Shown here: piece after piece, positions 33,167 to 41,736 of the stretch | Layout: every line of letters starts with the position of its first letter | Position numbering within the stretch: position 1 is the first letter of the stretch | NCBI RefSeq assembly: GCF_014647895.1 | Contig: NZ_BMQB01000014.1 | Location: 1 to 64,000 of the forward strand | Reading direction: 5' to 3' | DNA: 64,000 nt | Source: Pilimelia anulata | GTDB taxonomy: Bacteria > Actinomycetota > Actinomycetes > Mycobacteriales > Micromonosporaceae | Translations under genes and position numbers: made by a program | The notes under the pieces: model-generated | Databases searched by the model: none | Told to the model about the DNA's origin: nothing | The model's input: only the letters and a program-made list of their open reading frames with translations

Positions 33167-35185
33167 GTGCGAGCGCGCGCGGAGCAGGTCGTCACCGGGG
33201 CCGACGCGCGCCTGCCGGCGACCGCGCGCCGCCGGGCGGCCACGACCGCACCGGCGGGTCCCGCCGTGGGCGCTGCGCCCCACCCCTCGGCGACGCTGGC
33301 GGCCGCGGGCGGGGCGTTGACGCCGGCGGGGGCCGTCGCGTTGCAGCGCGTCGCCGGGAACCGGGCCGTGCACGAGGCGGTCGGCGGCGCGGCCGCGGTG
33401 CACGAGGTCCTGCGGCGCCCCGGCCGGCCGCTGCCGGTACCGGTCCGGGCGGAGATGGAGGGCCGGCTGGGCGCCGACTTCGCCGACGTCCGCGTGCACA
33501 CCGACGGCGCGGCGCACGAGTCGGCGGTCGGGGTGGCCGCGCTGGCGTACACCTCGGGCAGCCACATCGTCTTCCGGCGGGGCGCCTTCGCCCCCGGTAC
33601 GGCGGCCGGGCGGCACACGCTCGCGCACGAGCTGGCGCACGTCGTCCAGCAGCGGCACGGACCGGTCGGCGGTACGCCCACCGGCGACGGCCTCCTGGTC
33701 AGCGAGCCGCACGACCCGGCCGAGCGGGCCGCGGACGCCGCCGCCCACGCCGCCCTGGCCGCGCCCCCGCCGGGCGCACCGACCGCTGACGCCGTCTCCG
33801 CCTCCGCCGATGCCGGCGCCGCGTCCACCCCCTCGACCGAGCCGGCCCACCCGGCCGCGGGTGTCGAGGGCGGCCCGGCCGCCGGCGAGCCGGCGGCGCG
33901 GTCGGCTCACTCGCCCGGATCCGCCGCGGCCGGCGGGGGGACGGTGGTGGCGCGGGTGCCGTCGCCGGCCGAGTTCCGGCGGGCCACCTCGGTGTTCGGC
34001 GGCCGCGACCAAGCGCTGACCCTGGTCGACACCGCGCTCACCACCCTCGACGGCACCCACCGCGACCAGATCGTCCCCCGCCGGGACGCGCTGCGGGCGC
34101 TGGTCCAGCAGTGCGGGAACACGCACGTCGGCAAGGCCGGCGGCCGGCGCGCGACGGCCGTCGCGCGGCTGCGCGCCGAGGCCGCCGAGGAGCTGACGAT
34201 CTTCACCGCGCTGGCCGACGCCGAGGCCGCGGCGGGCGTACCGAAATTCCTCGCGATCGCGGCGGCCGGCGAGGCGGCGCTGGCCCTCGCCGACCCGGAC
34301 CCGGCGCTGCACGCCTGGGTGGTGAACCGGCAGCTCGGCGCCGCGTTGCAGCAGCACTTCCAGACCCTCACCGCGGCCGAGGCGGAGCAGGTAGGCGCCC
34401 ACCACGTCGGGCAGCTCGCCGCGCTGGCCGCCGACCCGGCCGTGCCGGCGGTGACCCGGGCGATCCTGGCCGACCTGGTCGGGCACGCCGGCGACATCCG
34501 GTTCGCGAACCGGGTGCGGTCCGGGACCCGGCGCACCGAGCCGCGGGGGCCGGGCGACCCGAAGTACACCATCGGGATGCAGACCGACTACTACGACGGG
34601 GAGACCGGCCGGCTGGGCTTCGTCGCGCACGAGATGACGCACGTGGCCGCGGGCGAGGCGTACGACAACACGGCGGTCCTGCTGCTGTTCGCGGGGAGCC
34701 TCAGCGACGACCGGGTCGCCGCGCTCGCCGCCGCGCGCCGGCAGACGATGGCGCAGCTCCGGGCGCTGCTGGCCGCGCACGCGGACGCCTTCACCCCCAT
34801 GCAGGTCTCCGACCTGCGCGGCAAGATGGCGTACGGCGAGTCGGCCGGGCGGCTGACCTACTACGCCGACGGGTTCCACCGGGCCGGGCGGATCGACCGG
34901 GCCACGCACGACCGGATCCGGCACTGGGAGACGCTCGCCGGCGGCAGCGGCGGGCTGCTGGTCGAGTACGACACCGTGATCAACCAGATGCTCGTCTGGC
35001 TGCACCGGTGGGGCATCCCGCCGGCGCACCCGCTGTACGCGCGGCTGCTCCAGGAGGGGCAGCGGGAGTTGACCGCCCGGACCGCCGCCCGCGCGGCCGC
35101 GGCGCCCGCGCCGGCCGCCGCCACCACCTCCACCGCCGGTACCGCGCCCGCCCCCGCGCCGACCGGCGGCGGCGTCACGGAGTGA
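33167..35185 (+). CDS. eCIS-core (DUF4157) protein with second HExxH metalloprotease-like domain; candidate effector
   Basis: A 672-residue protein. GTG 33167 is preferred for the GGGGAG just upstream; in-frame ATG 33134 lacks a ribosome site. The N-terminal eCIS-core part has QRVAGNRAV (60-68), VRVHTDGAA, the strand AYTSGSHIVFRRG and HTLAHELAHVVQQ (HELAH 154-158). After a disordered Ala/Pro linker (about 190-270) follow a helical region and a second domain with DYYDGETGRLGFVAHEMTHV (HEMTH 488-492) and downstream MAYGESAGRLTYYADGFHRA. DUF4157 domains mark cargo of contractile systems, so the C-terminal half is probably a zinc protease toxin or processing enzyme. It is divergent from the sheath operon and overlaps the AAA gene by 11 nt tail to tail. 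Confidence 0.85.
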   Translation: MRARAEQVVTGADARLPATARRRAATTAPAGPAVGAAPHPSATLAAAGGALTPAGAVALQRVAGNRAVHEAVGGAAAVHEVLRRPGRPLPVPVRAEMEGRLGADFADVRVHTDGAAHESAVGVAALAYTSGSHIVFRRGAFAPGTAAGRHTLAHELAHVVQQRHGPVGGTPTGDGLLVSEPHDPAERAADAAAHAALAAPPPGAPTADAVSASADAGAASTPSTEPAHPAAGVEGGPAAGEPAARSAHSPGSAAAGGGTVVARVPSPAEFRRATSVFGGRDQALTLVDTALTTLDGTHRDQIVPRRDALRALVQQCGNTHVGKAGGRRATAVARLRAEAAEELTIFTALADAEAAAGVPKFLAIAAAGEAALALADPDPALHAWVVNRQLGAALQQHFQTLTAAEAEQVGAHHVGQLAALAADPAVPAVTRAILADLVGHAGDIRFANRVRSGTRRTEPRGPGDPKYTIGMQTDYYDGETGRLGFVAHEMTHVAAGEAYDNTAVLLLFAGSLSDDRVAALAAARRQTMAQLRALLAAHADAFTPMQVSDLRGKMAYGESAGRLTYYADGFHRAGRIDRATHDRIRHWETLAGGSGGLLVEYDTVINQMLVWLHRWGIPPAHPLYARLLQEGQRELTARTAARAAAAPAPAAATTSTAGTAPAPAPTGGGVTE

Positions 35186-37190
35186 ACTCGGGGCCGGTGG
35201 TGAGCCGGCCCAGCTTGCGGTACTCGGCGTGGACGGCGGTCAGCAGGTCGGCCATGGCGACCGGGCGGTCCGCGGCGGCCGCCCGGTACGCGGCGGTGAT
35301 CGCGCAGGCCCGGATGCTCCCGCCGGCCAGCGGGAACCGGTCCGCGCACCGGCCCGGGTCGACGTCGTCGGCGAGCGGGAGCGGCGGGCGCAGGCTGCGC
35401 TCCCACAGCGCCCGCCGGGCGGCGGCGTCCGGGACGGGGAAGTCGACCACCACGTCGAGCCGGCGGATGAACGCGTCGTCGACGTTGGCGCGCAGGTTCG
35501 TGGTGAGGATCGCGACGCCGTCGAAGGTCTCCAGGCGTTGCAGCAGGTACGCGCTGGCCACGTTGGCGTACCGGTCGTGCGCGTCCTTGACCTCGGCCCG
35601 CTTGCCGAAGACCGCGTCCGCCTCGTCGAACAGCAGGACGCCGTTGACGTCGGCGGCCTCCACGAAGATCCGTTCGAGGTTCTTCTCGGTCTCGCCGACG
35701 TACTTGTCGACGACCGTGGCCAGGTCCACCACGTACAGCGGCAGGCCCAGGTCGGCGGCGAGCACCTCGGCGGACATCGTCTTGCCGGTCCCGGACTCCC
35801 CGGCGAACAGGGCCAGCACGCCGCGGCCGCGGCCGCCGCCGGGGCGCATCCGCCACCGGCCCAGCACCCGGTCCCGGTGCCGGACGCGGTCGGCCAGGGC
35901 GCGCAGCTCGGCCGGCAGCGGGTCGGGCAGGACCAGGTCGGACCAGTCGACGCCCGGCTCGATCGCCCGGGCCAGCCGGGCCAGGCCGGTGCCGTTCTGC
36001 GCCCGTACCCCGGCCCGGAGCAGGTCGGCCGTCACCGGCGCGCCCGCCGCGAGCCCGGCCGCCACCTCGGCGGCGCGGCGGATCCGGGCCGGGCCGAGGC
36101 GGTACGGCGCCCAGGCCGCCGGCGCGTCCAGGTCCGCGGCCGGCGCCGCGCCGGCCGCGGCGAGCGCCGCGGTCCAGCGGTCGGCGCGGGCGGCGGCGTC
36201 CAGCGCGGGCGCGGCGAGCGCCAGCGGCCCGCGGCGGGCCCGGGCCGGGTCCCACGGCCGGGCGCCGGTGAGCAGGACCGGTACGGGGGCCTCGACCAGC
36301 AGCCGCAGCGCGGCGCCGCGCTCGGGGTGGTCGGGCGGGTCGAGCGCCTCGACCGGGCCGGCGACCAGGCCGGCGCCGCGCAGCCGGGCGGACCGGACCG
36401 CGTGGCGGGCGGCGCCGGCCGGGTCGGGCGCGGCGGCGAGGCGGTCGAGGTCCAGCGGGTGCGCCGGGCGGCCGGCGGCGGCGAGCGCCGCGGTCGCGAG
36501 CCCCGCGGCGTCGCCGCCCGGCTGCTCGTGCAGGTAGACCAGCGGCGCCGGCCCGCGCAGCGCCACCGCGAGCGCCCCGACCCCCGCGGGCGGCCCGGCC
36601 GCGGCGGCCGCGGGCCGCACCGGTCCGGCGGCGGCGGGCGGGGCGACGGCGAGGAGGTGGGCGGCCACCTCGTCCGGGACGCGCAGCGGGCGGCCGAGGA
36701 ACGGCGGCGCCGGGTCGTCCACCACCAGCAGCCCCGCGGCCAGCAGCGGCGCCCCGCCCGCGAACCGGTACCGGGCCGCCGGGTCGCCCGCCCGCTGCCC
36801 GCACAGCCGCAGCGCCAGCCCGATGGCGGGGCGGCGCCGGCTGACGTCGTCCTGGAGGTACGCGTAGCTGCGCTCGTACCGGTCGTCCACGTCGGGCAGC
36901 AGCGCCACCAGCAGCAGCTCGACGTCCAGCGCGGACAGCCCGCACGCGGCCGCCGCCCGGTCCAGCGTGGAGCCGGGCCCGGCGTGGGCGGCCTCGACCG
37001 CGGCGAGCCGGTCGGCGTCCACCGCGGCCGGCGGGCGCGGCACGCGCAGCCGGTCCAGGTCGGCCGGGCCGAGGACCAGGCCGCGGAACGGGTCGTCCGG
37101 GCTCGGGTCGCCGCGCCGCTGGGCGTCCACCGCGGCGTCGACCCGGTCGGCGAGCAGGCCCAGCCGGGCCCAGAGGTGGTCGCTGTTCAC
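35175..37190 (-). CDS. AAA+ ATPase of the contractile injection system
   Basis: A 671-residue protein from GTG 37190, coupled to the DUF4255 gene by GTGA. The N-terminal two thirds is an Ala-rich winged/alpha region typical of Afp15-type ATPases (LLVALLPDVDDRYERSYAYLQDD). The C-terminal AAA module has Walker A (FAGESGTGKTMSAEVLA, near 455-470), Walker B (GVLLFDEADAVFG), sensor 1 (VAILTTNLRANVDDAFIRRLD) and sensor 2 (GSIRACAITAAYRAA). Afp15-like ATPases are needed for particle assembly or sheath handling. Confidence 0.93.
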   Translation of the reverse strand: MNSDHLWARLGLLADRVDAAVDAQRRGDPSPDDPFRGLVLGPADLDRLRVPRPPAAVDADRLAAVEAAHAGPGSTLDRAAAACGLSALDVELLLVALLPDVDDRYERSYAYLQDDVSRRRPAIGLALRLCGQRAGDPAARYRFAGGAPLLAAGLLVVDDPAPPFLGRPLRVPDEVAAHLLAVAPPAAAGPVRPAAAAAGPPAGVGALAVALRGPAPLVYLHEQPGGDAAGLATAALAAAGRPAHPLDLDRLAAAPDPAGAARHAVRSARLRGAGLVAGPVEALDPPDHPERGAALRLLVEAPVPVLLTGARPWDPARARRGPLALAAPALDAAARADRWTAALAAAGAAPAADLDAPAAWAPYRLGPARIRRAAEVAAGLAAGAPVTADLLRAGVRAQNGTGLARLARAIEPGVDWSDLVLPDPLPAELRALADRVRHRDRVLGRWRMRPGGGRGRGVLALFAGESGTGKTMSAEVLAADLGLPLYVVDLATVVDKYVGETEKNLERIFVEAADVNGVLLFDEADAVFGKRAEVKDAHDRYANVASAYLLQRLETFDGVAILTTNLRANVDDAFIRRLDVVVDFPVPDAAARRALWERSLRPPLPLADDVDPGRCADRFPLAGGSIRACAITAAYRAAAADRPVAMADLLTAVHAEYRKLGRLTTGPEFTP

Positions 37191-37786
37191 GTCCGGCGCC
37201 GGTGCGGGCGGCGCGGCCCGGGCCGTTCGCGGACCGCCACCACCCGCTCGGTCACCGGCGGCGGCGCCGGCCGGCGGGCCGGGGTCAGCGGCGCGGTCAC
37301 GACCAGGTCCAGCGACGGCTTGAGCTGCCCGCCCAGGGCACTCCAGATGTCGGCGAGCGCGCGGCCGTCGCCGGGCGGCGAGGCCACGCTCATCGGTACC
37401 GCGAGGCCGAGCGCGGCCAGCGACCCGGCCAGGTGGCCCGCCGGCAGCTCGTCGTGCGCGGCGAGCCCGGCGAGCAGCGTGGACAGCAGCCGGTGCTCGT
37501 CGGTGGGGTGGCTGGTCCAGGCCGTGATCAGGTACGACAGGGCGAAGTACCGCGGCGGGTCCCGCCGGGCCACCGGCCGCCCGTCCGGCGCCCGCTCGAC
37601 CACCTCGCCCTGCCGCTGCCGGGCGAGGTCCTCGCGCACGTCGTACAGGAACAGGTTGACCACCGGCCCGGTCCGCCGGGCCGCCCACTCGGTCGTCGGG
37701 GCGTCGAACGCGACGGTCGCGCCCGCGCCGGCCAGCAGGTCCTCGGCGACCAGCGCGCGCAGCGCGTCGTCCACGTCCGGGATCAC
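37187..37786 (-). CDS. DUF4255 tail-terminator protein (Afp16/Pvc16-like)
   Basis: A 199-residue protein. The Pvc16 N-domain is clear: MIPDVDDALRALVAEDLL, VVNLFLYDVREDLARQRQGE, RYFALSYLITAWT then DEHRLLSTLLAGLA. The family caps the sheath/tube end and sets particle termination. A basic Pro/Arg tail (about 165-199) is extra. The start GTG 37786 lies in the second copy of a 20-bp tandem repeat and has only a weak ribosome site; its GTGA overlaps the stop of a 7-codon mini-ORF begun by the first copy (37806-37783). Confidence 0.9.
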   Translation of the reverse strand: MIPDVDDALRALVAEDLLAGAGATVAFDAPTTEWAARRTGPVVNLFLYDVREDLARQRQGEVVERAPDGRPVARRDPPRYFALSYLITAWTSHPTDEHRLLSTLLAGLAAHDELPAGHLAGSLAALGLAVPMSVASPPGDGRALADIWSALGGQLKPSLDLVVTAPLTPARRPAPPPVTERVVAVRERPGPRRPHRRRT

Positions 37787-37810
37787 GCTGCCACGTCCGG
37801 GATCACGCTG
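37771..37810 (-). repeat. Perfect 20-bp tandem duplication over the DUF4255 start
   Basis: Two identical adjacent units (37771-37790 and 37791-37810), each containing GTG ATC CCG GAC GTG on the minus strand. As 20 is not a multiple of three, the upstream GTG reads seven codons (VIPDVAA) and stops at a TGA that overlaps the true start. The duplicate fills most of the 24-nt gap to the PD40 gene stop at 37811. Confidence 0.9.
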
Positions 37811-40800
37811 CTACCAGCTCCGCTGGTGCAGGCCGGGCGCCTGCTGCCCCGGCTGCACGACGAGGTACGGCGGCGCGGCCACCGGCCCGAACCCGGTACC
37901 GCGGGCGACGGCCGTCCGGGCGCCGAGCGGGTCGCGGTGCAGGACGAGCAGCGGCGCGCTGAACGTACCGTCGGCGGCCGGCACGACCGGGCGGGCGGCG
38001 GCGGTGATCCCGCGGTCCCAGGCCAGCCGCACCGGCCGCCCCGGCGGGAAGTCGACGCCGACCAGGACCGGCGCGAAGCCGGGCGGCCCGGTCGCCGGGG
38101 TCAGCGCCAGCCGCGGCTGGCGGATCCGCAGCGGCGCCGCCGCGGCGTCGTTGGCCGGGTCGGCGTTGCCGCCGGTGGTGGTCACGACCCCGGCGACCTC
38201 GCCGGCGCCGGGGCCGGCGGCGTGCAGGACGAGCCGGACGGTGGCGGTCGCGCCGGGGGCCAGGTCGGGCACGGCGCACCCGTCCGGCGGGCAGCCGCCG
38301 GTCCGCACCGGCGCGTTGGCCGGCAGCGCGGTCCGCACCCGCAGGCCGGTCGCCGGGCTGCCGCCGGGGTTGCGCACGGTGTAGACGGCGCCGACGGCGC
38401 CGCCGACGTACGCGGGGTCGGGCGCGACCAGCACGTCCAGCGCCGGGTCGGCCGGCCCGGCGGGCGGCGGGTCGACCCGGACCGGCTGCTCCGCCCGGTT
38501 GTCCGCGGGTACGGCGTCGGCCAGCTCGGTCGTCACCGACCAGCGCAGCGGGTGCGTGCCGACCAGCACCCCGACGACGAGCGCCCGCACCGGCACCCGG
38601 CCGCCGGGCCCGAGCGTGCCGAGCGCGCAGGTCGCGGTCGCCGCGGCGCACTCGCCGACCGGCGCGGCCAGGCCGGTCAGCCGCAGCCCCGGCGGTACGT
38701 CCAGGGTCAGCCGGACGCCCGGCGCCGGCGTGCTGCCGCGGCCCTCGACCGTCAGCGGCACGGCCACCGCGGCGCCCTGGCCGACGACCGGCGGCGGCCC
38801 CTCCGGCGCGGTGGCCACGTCCACCGCGCGCTGCCAGGTCGGCTCCTTCTGCCGGCCGGGCAGGCCCGCGGTCAGCGGCGTCACCGCGCCCGCGGCGGGG
38901 TCGTACCGGTACAGCGCCTCCGCGGCGGCCGGCGCCGCGCTGCGCCGGGCGGTGAACACGACCGCCCGGCCGTCGGGCGCGAACGTGACGTCCCGCGGCT
39001 GGTACGGCCCGGCGGGCTGGCCCGGCACCGGCCCCCGGCAGTCGCCGCCGGGCGGCAGCAGCAGCCGGCAGCCGGACCCGTCCGGCCGGGTCTCGACCAG
39101 GCCGTCGGCCTCCCGGTTGAAGACCAGCCGGGTGCCGTCCGGGGCGTACGCGGGGCTGTCGTCGAAGACGGCGCAGTCGCCGCCGCAGGCCGTGGCGGTG
39201 ACGTCGCGCTGGTCGGTGCCGTCGGCCGCCTCGGCGCTCCACACGTGGGTGCGCTCGCCGCTGCCGTACGTGCCGCGGGTGAACGCGAACCGCGCCCCGT
39301 CCGGCGACCAGGCGGGCTGGGTGTCGTCGAGGCCGTCGACGCCGGCCAGGGTGAGCAGCCGCTGCCCGGTGTCGACCCGGACGACCTCGATCCGGCCGGG
39401 CGTGCGGGCGTCCCCGGCGCCGGCCGTGCTGCGGGACAGGGCGAGCCGGCCGCCGTCCGGGGACCAGGCCGGGTCGGTCTCCCGGTCGCCGGGCCGGCGG
39501 CCGGGCAGGTCGAGCAGCCGGGCGGCGCCGGTGTCGGCGTCGACCAGCCAGATCCGGGACGACCGGACGCCGTCGACCGTCTCGAACCGGACCACCGCGA
39601 GCTGCCGGCCGTCGGGGGAGTAGACCTGGCGGACGAACCACGGGTCCCCGTCGACCGGGTGCCAGAGGAACCGCGGGTCGGCCGAGGCCCGCGGGTCCTC
39701 GCGCAGCACCGGGACGCGCAGGCTGCGCGGGTCCGTCCCGTCCGGCCGGACGTCCTGGAGCAGCGCGGTCAGCCTGTCGGCGGCGCTGAGGCGGCTGACC
39801 AGCAGGTGCTCGCCGGGCTCGCCGGGCACGGTGTACCAGGCGGGGTGGCCGACGGCCCGGTCCTCGGCCAGCCGGGCGACCATCACGCAGGTGCACGGGT
39901 CGTCCCGGACGAGGACGCTGTAGATCCGGTCCACCGGCTCGACCCGGCCGGCGGCGCCGACGGTGGCGCTGCGGAACGCCAGCGTGCCGCCGTCCGCGGT
40001 CCACGCCGGCTGGTCGCCGCGCCAGCCGGGCGGCAGCACGTCCCGCCGGCCGGTGCCGTCCGGGGCGACCAGCGCGAGCTGCGGGCCGGCGGGGGTGGCC
40101 GCGGTGTACGCGATCCGCCGGTGCCCGGCGACCGGGTCCCAGGCGGGGTCGGTGGCACCGCCGGGCTCGGCGGTGACCCGGCGGGCGCCGCCGTCGGCGA
40201 GGTCGACCCGGTACACCTGCGGCGGGCTGCCGTCGGCCGGGCGGGCGGCGTACGCCAGCTCGCGGCCGTCCGGCGACCAGGTCGGCCAGGTGAAGTCGGC
40301 GCCGCCGCCGGTGACCCGGCGCGGGGTGCCGCCGCCGATCGTGGCGACGACGATGTCGTGGCCGCCGTCGGCCCGCCCCTCGGTGCTCGCGTACGCCAGC
40401 CACCGCCCGTCCGGCGAGATCGCCGGCCGGCACTCGTCGGCGGCGTTGGTGGTGACCCTGGTGGCCGGGCCGCTGCCCCGCCGCACGTACACCTCGGTGG
40501 TCGGCGCGTCCCGCCGGCTGACCCAGGCGACCAGGTCGCCGCGGGCGGTCACCTCGTCGTCGAGGTGGTCGGGGCCGTCGGCGAAGAAGGGCACGGCGGT
40601 GGCGTCGGCGCCGGTGCCGACGATCCGGCCGAGGCTGCGGTGCTCGGTACCGGCGAAGGCCACCCGCTGCGGCGCCGGCGCGGCGGGCTCGGCGGCCCGG
40701 CCGGCGCCCCGCGTCGCGACCAGCGCCGACCCGGTCAGCAGCGACGCGGCCACCAGGGCGGCGGCCCACACACGCGGCAACTCGACCTCGCCAGGGGAGT

Positions 40801-40825
40801 GCGGGGTGCGCCCCGCGGACGTCAT
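37811..40825 (-). CDS. PD40/TolB-type beta-propeller protein of the injection locus
   Basis: A 1004-residue protein from ATG 40825 with an N-terminal signal anchor (VWAAALVAASLLTGSALVA, about 20-38). About residues 50-540 hold many TolB/PD40 blades (AISPDGRWLAYAS, PTWSPDGRELAYA, PAWSPDGARFAF, TFAPDGRAVVFTA). About 545-800 look like DUF11/CARDB-type Ig-like modules (LTVEGRGSTPAPGVRLTLDV, YTVRNPGGSPATGLRV). The rest is another beta-sandwich with RLALTPATGPPGFAPVLVG. Such propeller proteins recur in actinomycete eCIS loci; they are outside-facing and may scaffold binding. It sits between the LuxR and DUF4255 genes in one unit. Confidence 0.85.
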   Translation of the reverse strand: MTSAGRTPHSPGEVELPRVWAAALVAASLLTGSALVATRGAGRAAEPAAPAPQRVAFAGTEHRSLGRIVGTGADATAVPFFADGPDHLDDEVTARGDLVAWVSRRDAPTTEVYVRRGSGPATRVTTNAADECRPAISPDGRWLAYASTEGRADGGHDIVVATIGGGTPRRVTGGGADFTWPTWSPDGRELAYAARPADGSPPQVYRVDLADGGARRVTAEPGGATDPAWDPVAGHRRIAYTAATPAGPQLALVAPDGTGRRDVLPPGWRGDQPAWTADGGTLAFRSATVGAAGRVEPVDRIYSVLVRDDPCTCVMVARLAEDRAVGHPAWYTVPGEPGEHLLVSRLSAADRLTALLQDVRPDGTDPRSLRVPVLREDPRASADPRFLWHPVDGDPWFVRQVYSPDGRQLAVVRFETVDGVRSSRIWLVDADTGAARLLDLPGRRPGDRETDPAWSPDGGRLALSRSTAGAGDARTPGRIEVVRVDTGQRLLTLAGVDGLDDTQPAWSPDGARFAFTRGTYGSGERTHVWSAEAADGTDQRDVTATACGGDCAVFDDSPAYAPDGTRLVFNREADGLVETRPDGSGCRLLLPPGGDCRGPVPGQPAGPYQPRDVTFAPDGRAVVFTARRSAAPAAAEALYRYDPAAGAVTPLTAGLPGRQKEPTWQRAVDVATAPEGPPPVVGQGAAVAVPLTVEGRGSTPAPGVRLTLDVPPGLRLTGLAAPVGECAAATATCALGTLGPGGRVPVRALVVGVLVGTHPLRWSVTTELADAVPADNRAEQPVRVDPPPAGPADPALDVLVAPDPAYVGGAVGAVYTVRNPGGSPATGLRVRTALPANAPVRTGGCPPDGCAVPDLAPGATATVRLVLHAAGPGAGEVAGVVTTTGGNADPANDAAAAPLRIRQPRLALTPATGPPGFAPVLVGVDFPPGRPVRLAWDRGITAAARPVVPAADGTFSAPLLVLHRDPLGARTAVARGTGFGPVAAPPYLVVQPGQQAPGLHQRSW

Positions 40826-40938
40826 CGGCGCGGTCCACTGTGCCCGAGCGTCCCCGCGCGCGGGGCGCGGGCGCGGGCACCGGGCCGGGCAGGCCGGCCC
40901 GCCCGTTCAGGCAGCCGCCGGGCGCCCGGCGCCGGGGC

Positions 40939-41565
40939 TCAGATCAGCCCGTTGCGCAGCGCGTACGCGACGGCGTGCGCCCGGTTGCGCAACTGGAGCC
41001 GGCGGGTCACGTCGTGCAGGATGTTCTTCACCGTGCGCTCCGAGTACGCCAGCTCGGCCGCGATCTCCCGGGTGTCCCGGCCGTCGGCGACCAGCCGGAG
41101 CACGTCGATCTCCCGGGTGGACAGCCCGAGCAGGTTGAGCCCGCGCGGCTCCAGCACCTGCCGCTGCAGCCGGCCCATCTGGGCCATCAGCCGGGCCAGC
41201 AGGTCCGCCGGGAGCGCTCCCTCGCCGCGGGAGACCGCCATGATCACGTGGGCCATCCGCTCGGCGCTGGCCTCCCGCCGGCGGACCAGCGCCACCACGC
41301 CGTGCTCGACGGCCGAGGACAGGCCCACGTCGTCGATCGCCGCCGGGACCAGGATCAGCCGCCGCGTGCCGCCGCGGTGCAGCTTGCGCAGCAGCGTCGT
41401 CCCCTCCTCGTCCAGCCGCTCGACCACGACCAGGCCGATCCCGGTATCGGCGGTGTCGTCCTCGGCGATCCGCAGCTCGGGCCGGGGGCGCAACTGCGTC
41501 TCCATCCCCAGCCGGGAGATCGGATCCACCGCGTGCACGCTGACCGCCACCCGCTCCATCGGCAT
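40939..41565 (-). CDS. LuxR family (NarL-type) response regulator of the injection locus
   Basis: A 208-residue regulator. ATG 41565 (GAGGAGG upstream) or ATG 41559 could be the start; spacing slightly favours the second. The N-terminal receiver-like domain is degenerate (AEDDTADTGIGLVVVERL, no clear phospho-Asp loop). The C-terminal LuxR HTH is canonical (LGLSTREIDVLRLVADGRDT; IAAELAYSERTVKNILHDVTRRL). It heads the unit LuxR, PD40, DUF4255, AAA and is the obvious local regulator of the cluster. Confidence 0.9.
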   Translation of the reverse strand: MPMERVAVSVHAVDPISRLGMETQLRPRPELRIAEDDTADTGIGLVVVERLDEEGTTLLRKLHRGGTRRLILVPAAIDDVGLSSAVEHGVVALVRRREASAERMAHVIMAVSRGEGALPADLLARLMAQMGRLQRQVLEPRGLNLLGLSTREIDVLRLVADGRDTREIAAELAYSERTVKNILHDVTRRLQLRNRAHAVAYALRNGLI

Positions 41566-41736
41566 TGCCTCCTCAGCCCCCTCGCCTTGCCCCCACGTCC
41601 ACTGAGGATAGAAGGCCGTCGGTAGCCGAACGGGCCTCGCGTGGCCCATGCCACGTCGCGCGGGCAGCCGGACTGCCCGCAACTGTTCCCGCCCGACCCG
41701 TAACCCGCCGCGCGCGGGCGCCTACCGTCGCTGCCC

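Noticed and set aside
41621..41628. GGTAGCCG before the LuxR gene as a copy of the palindrome at 33033
   Set aside because: Only eight bases agree, there is no dyad, and TAnnnT-like words are common in promoters of this genome.
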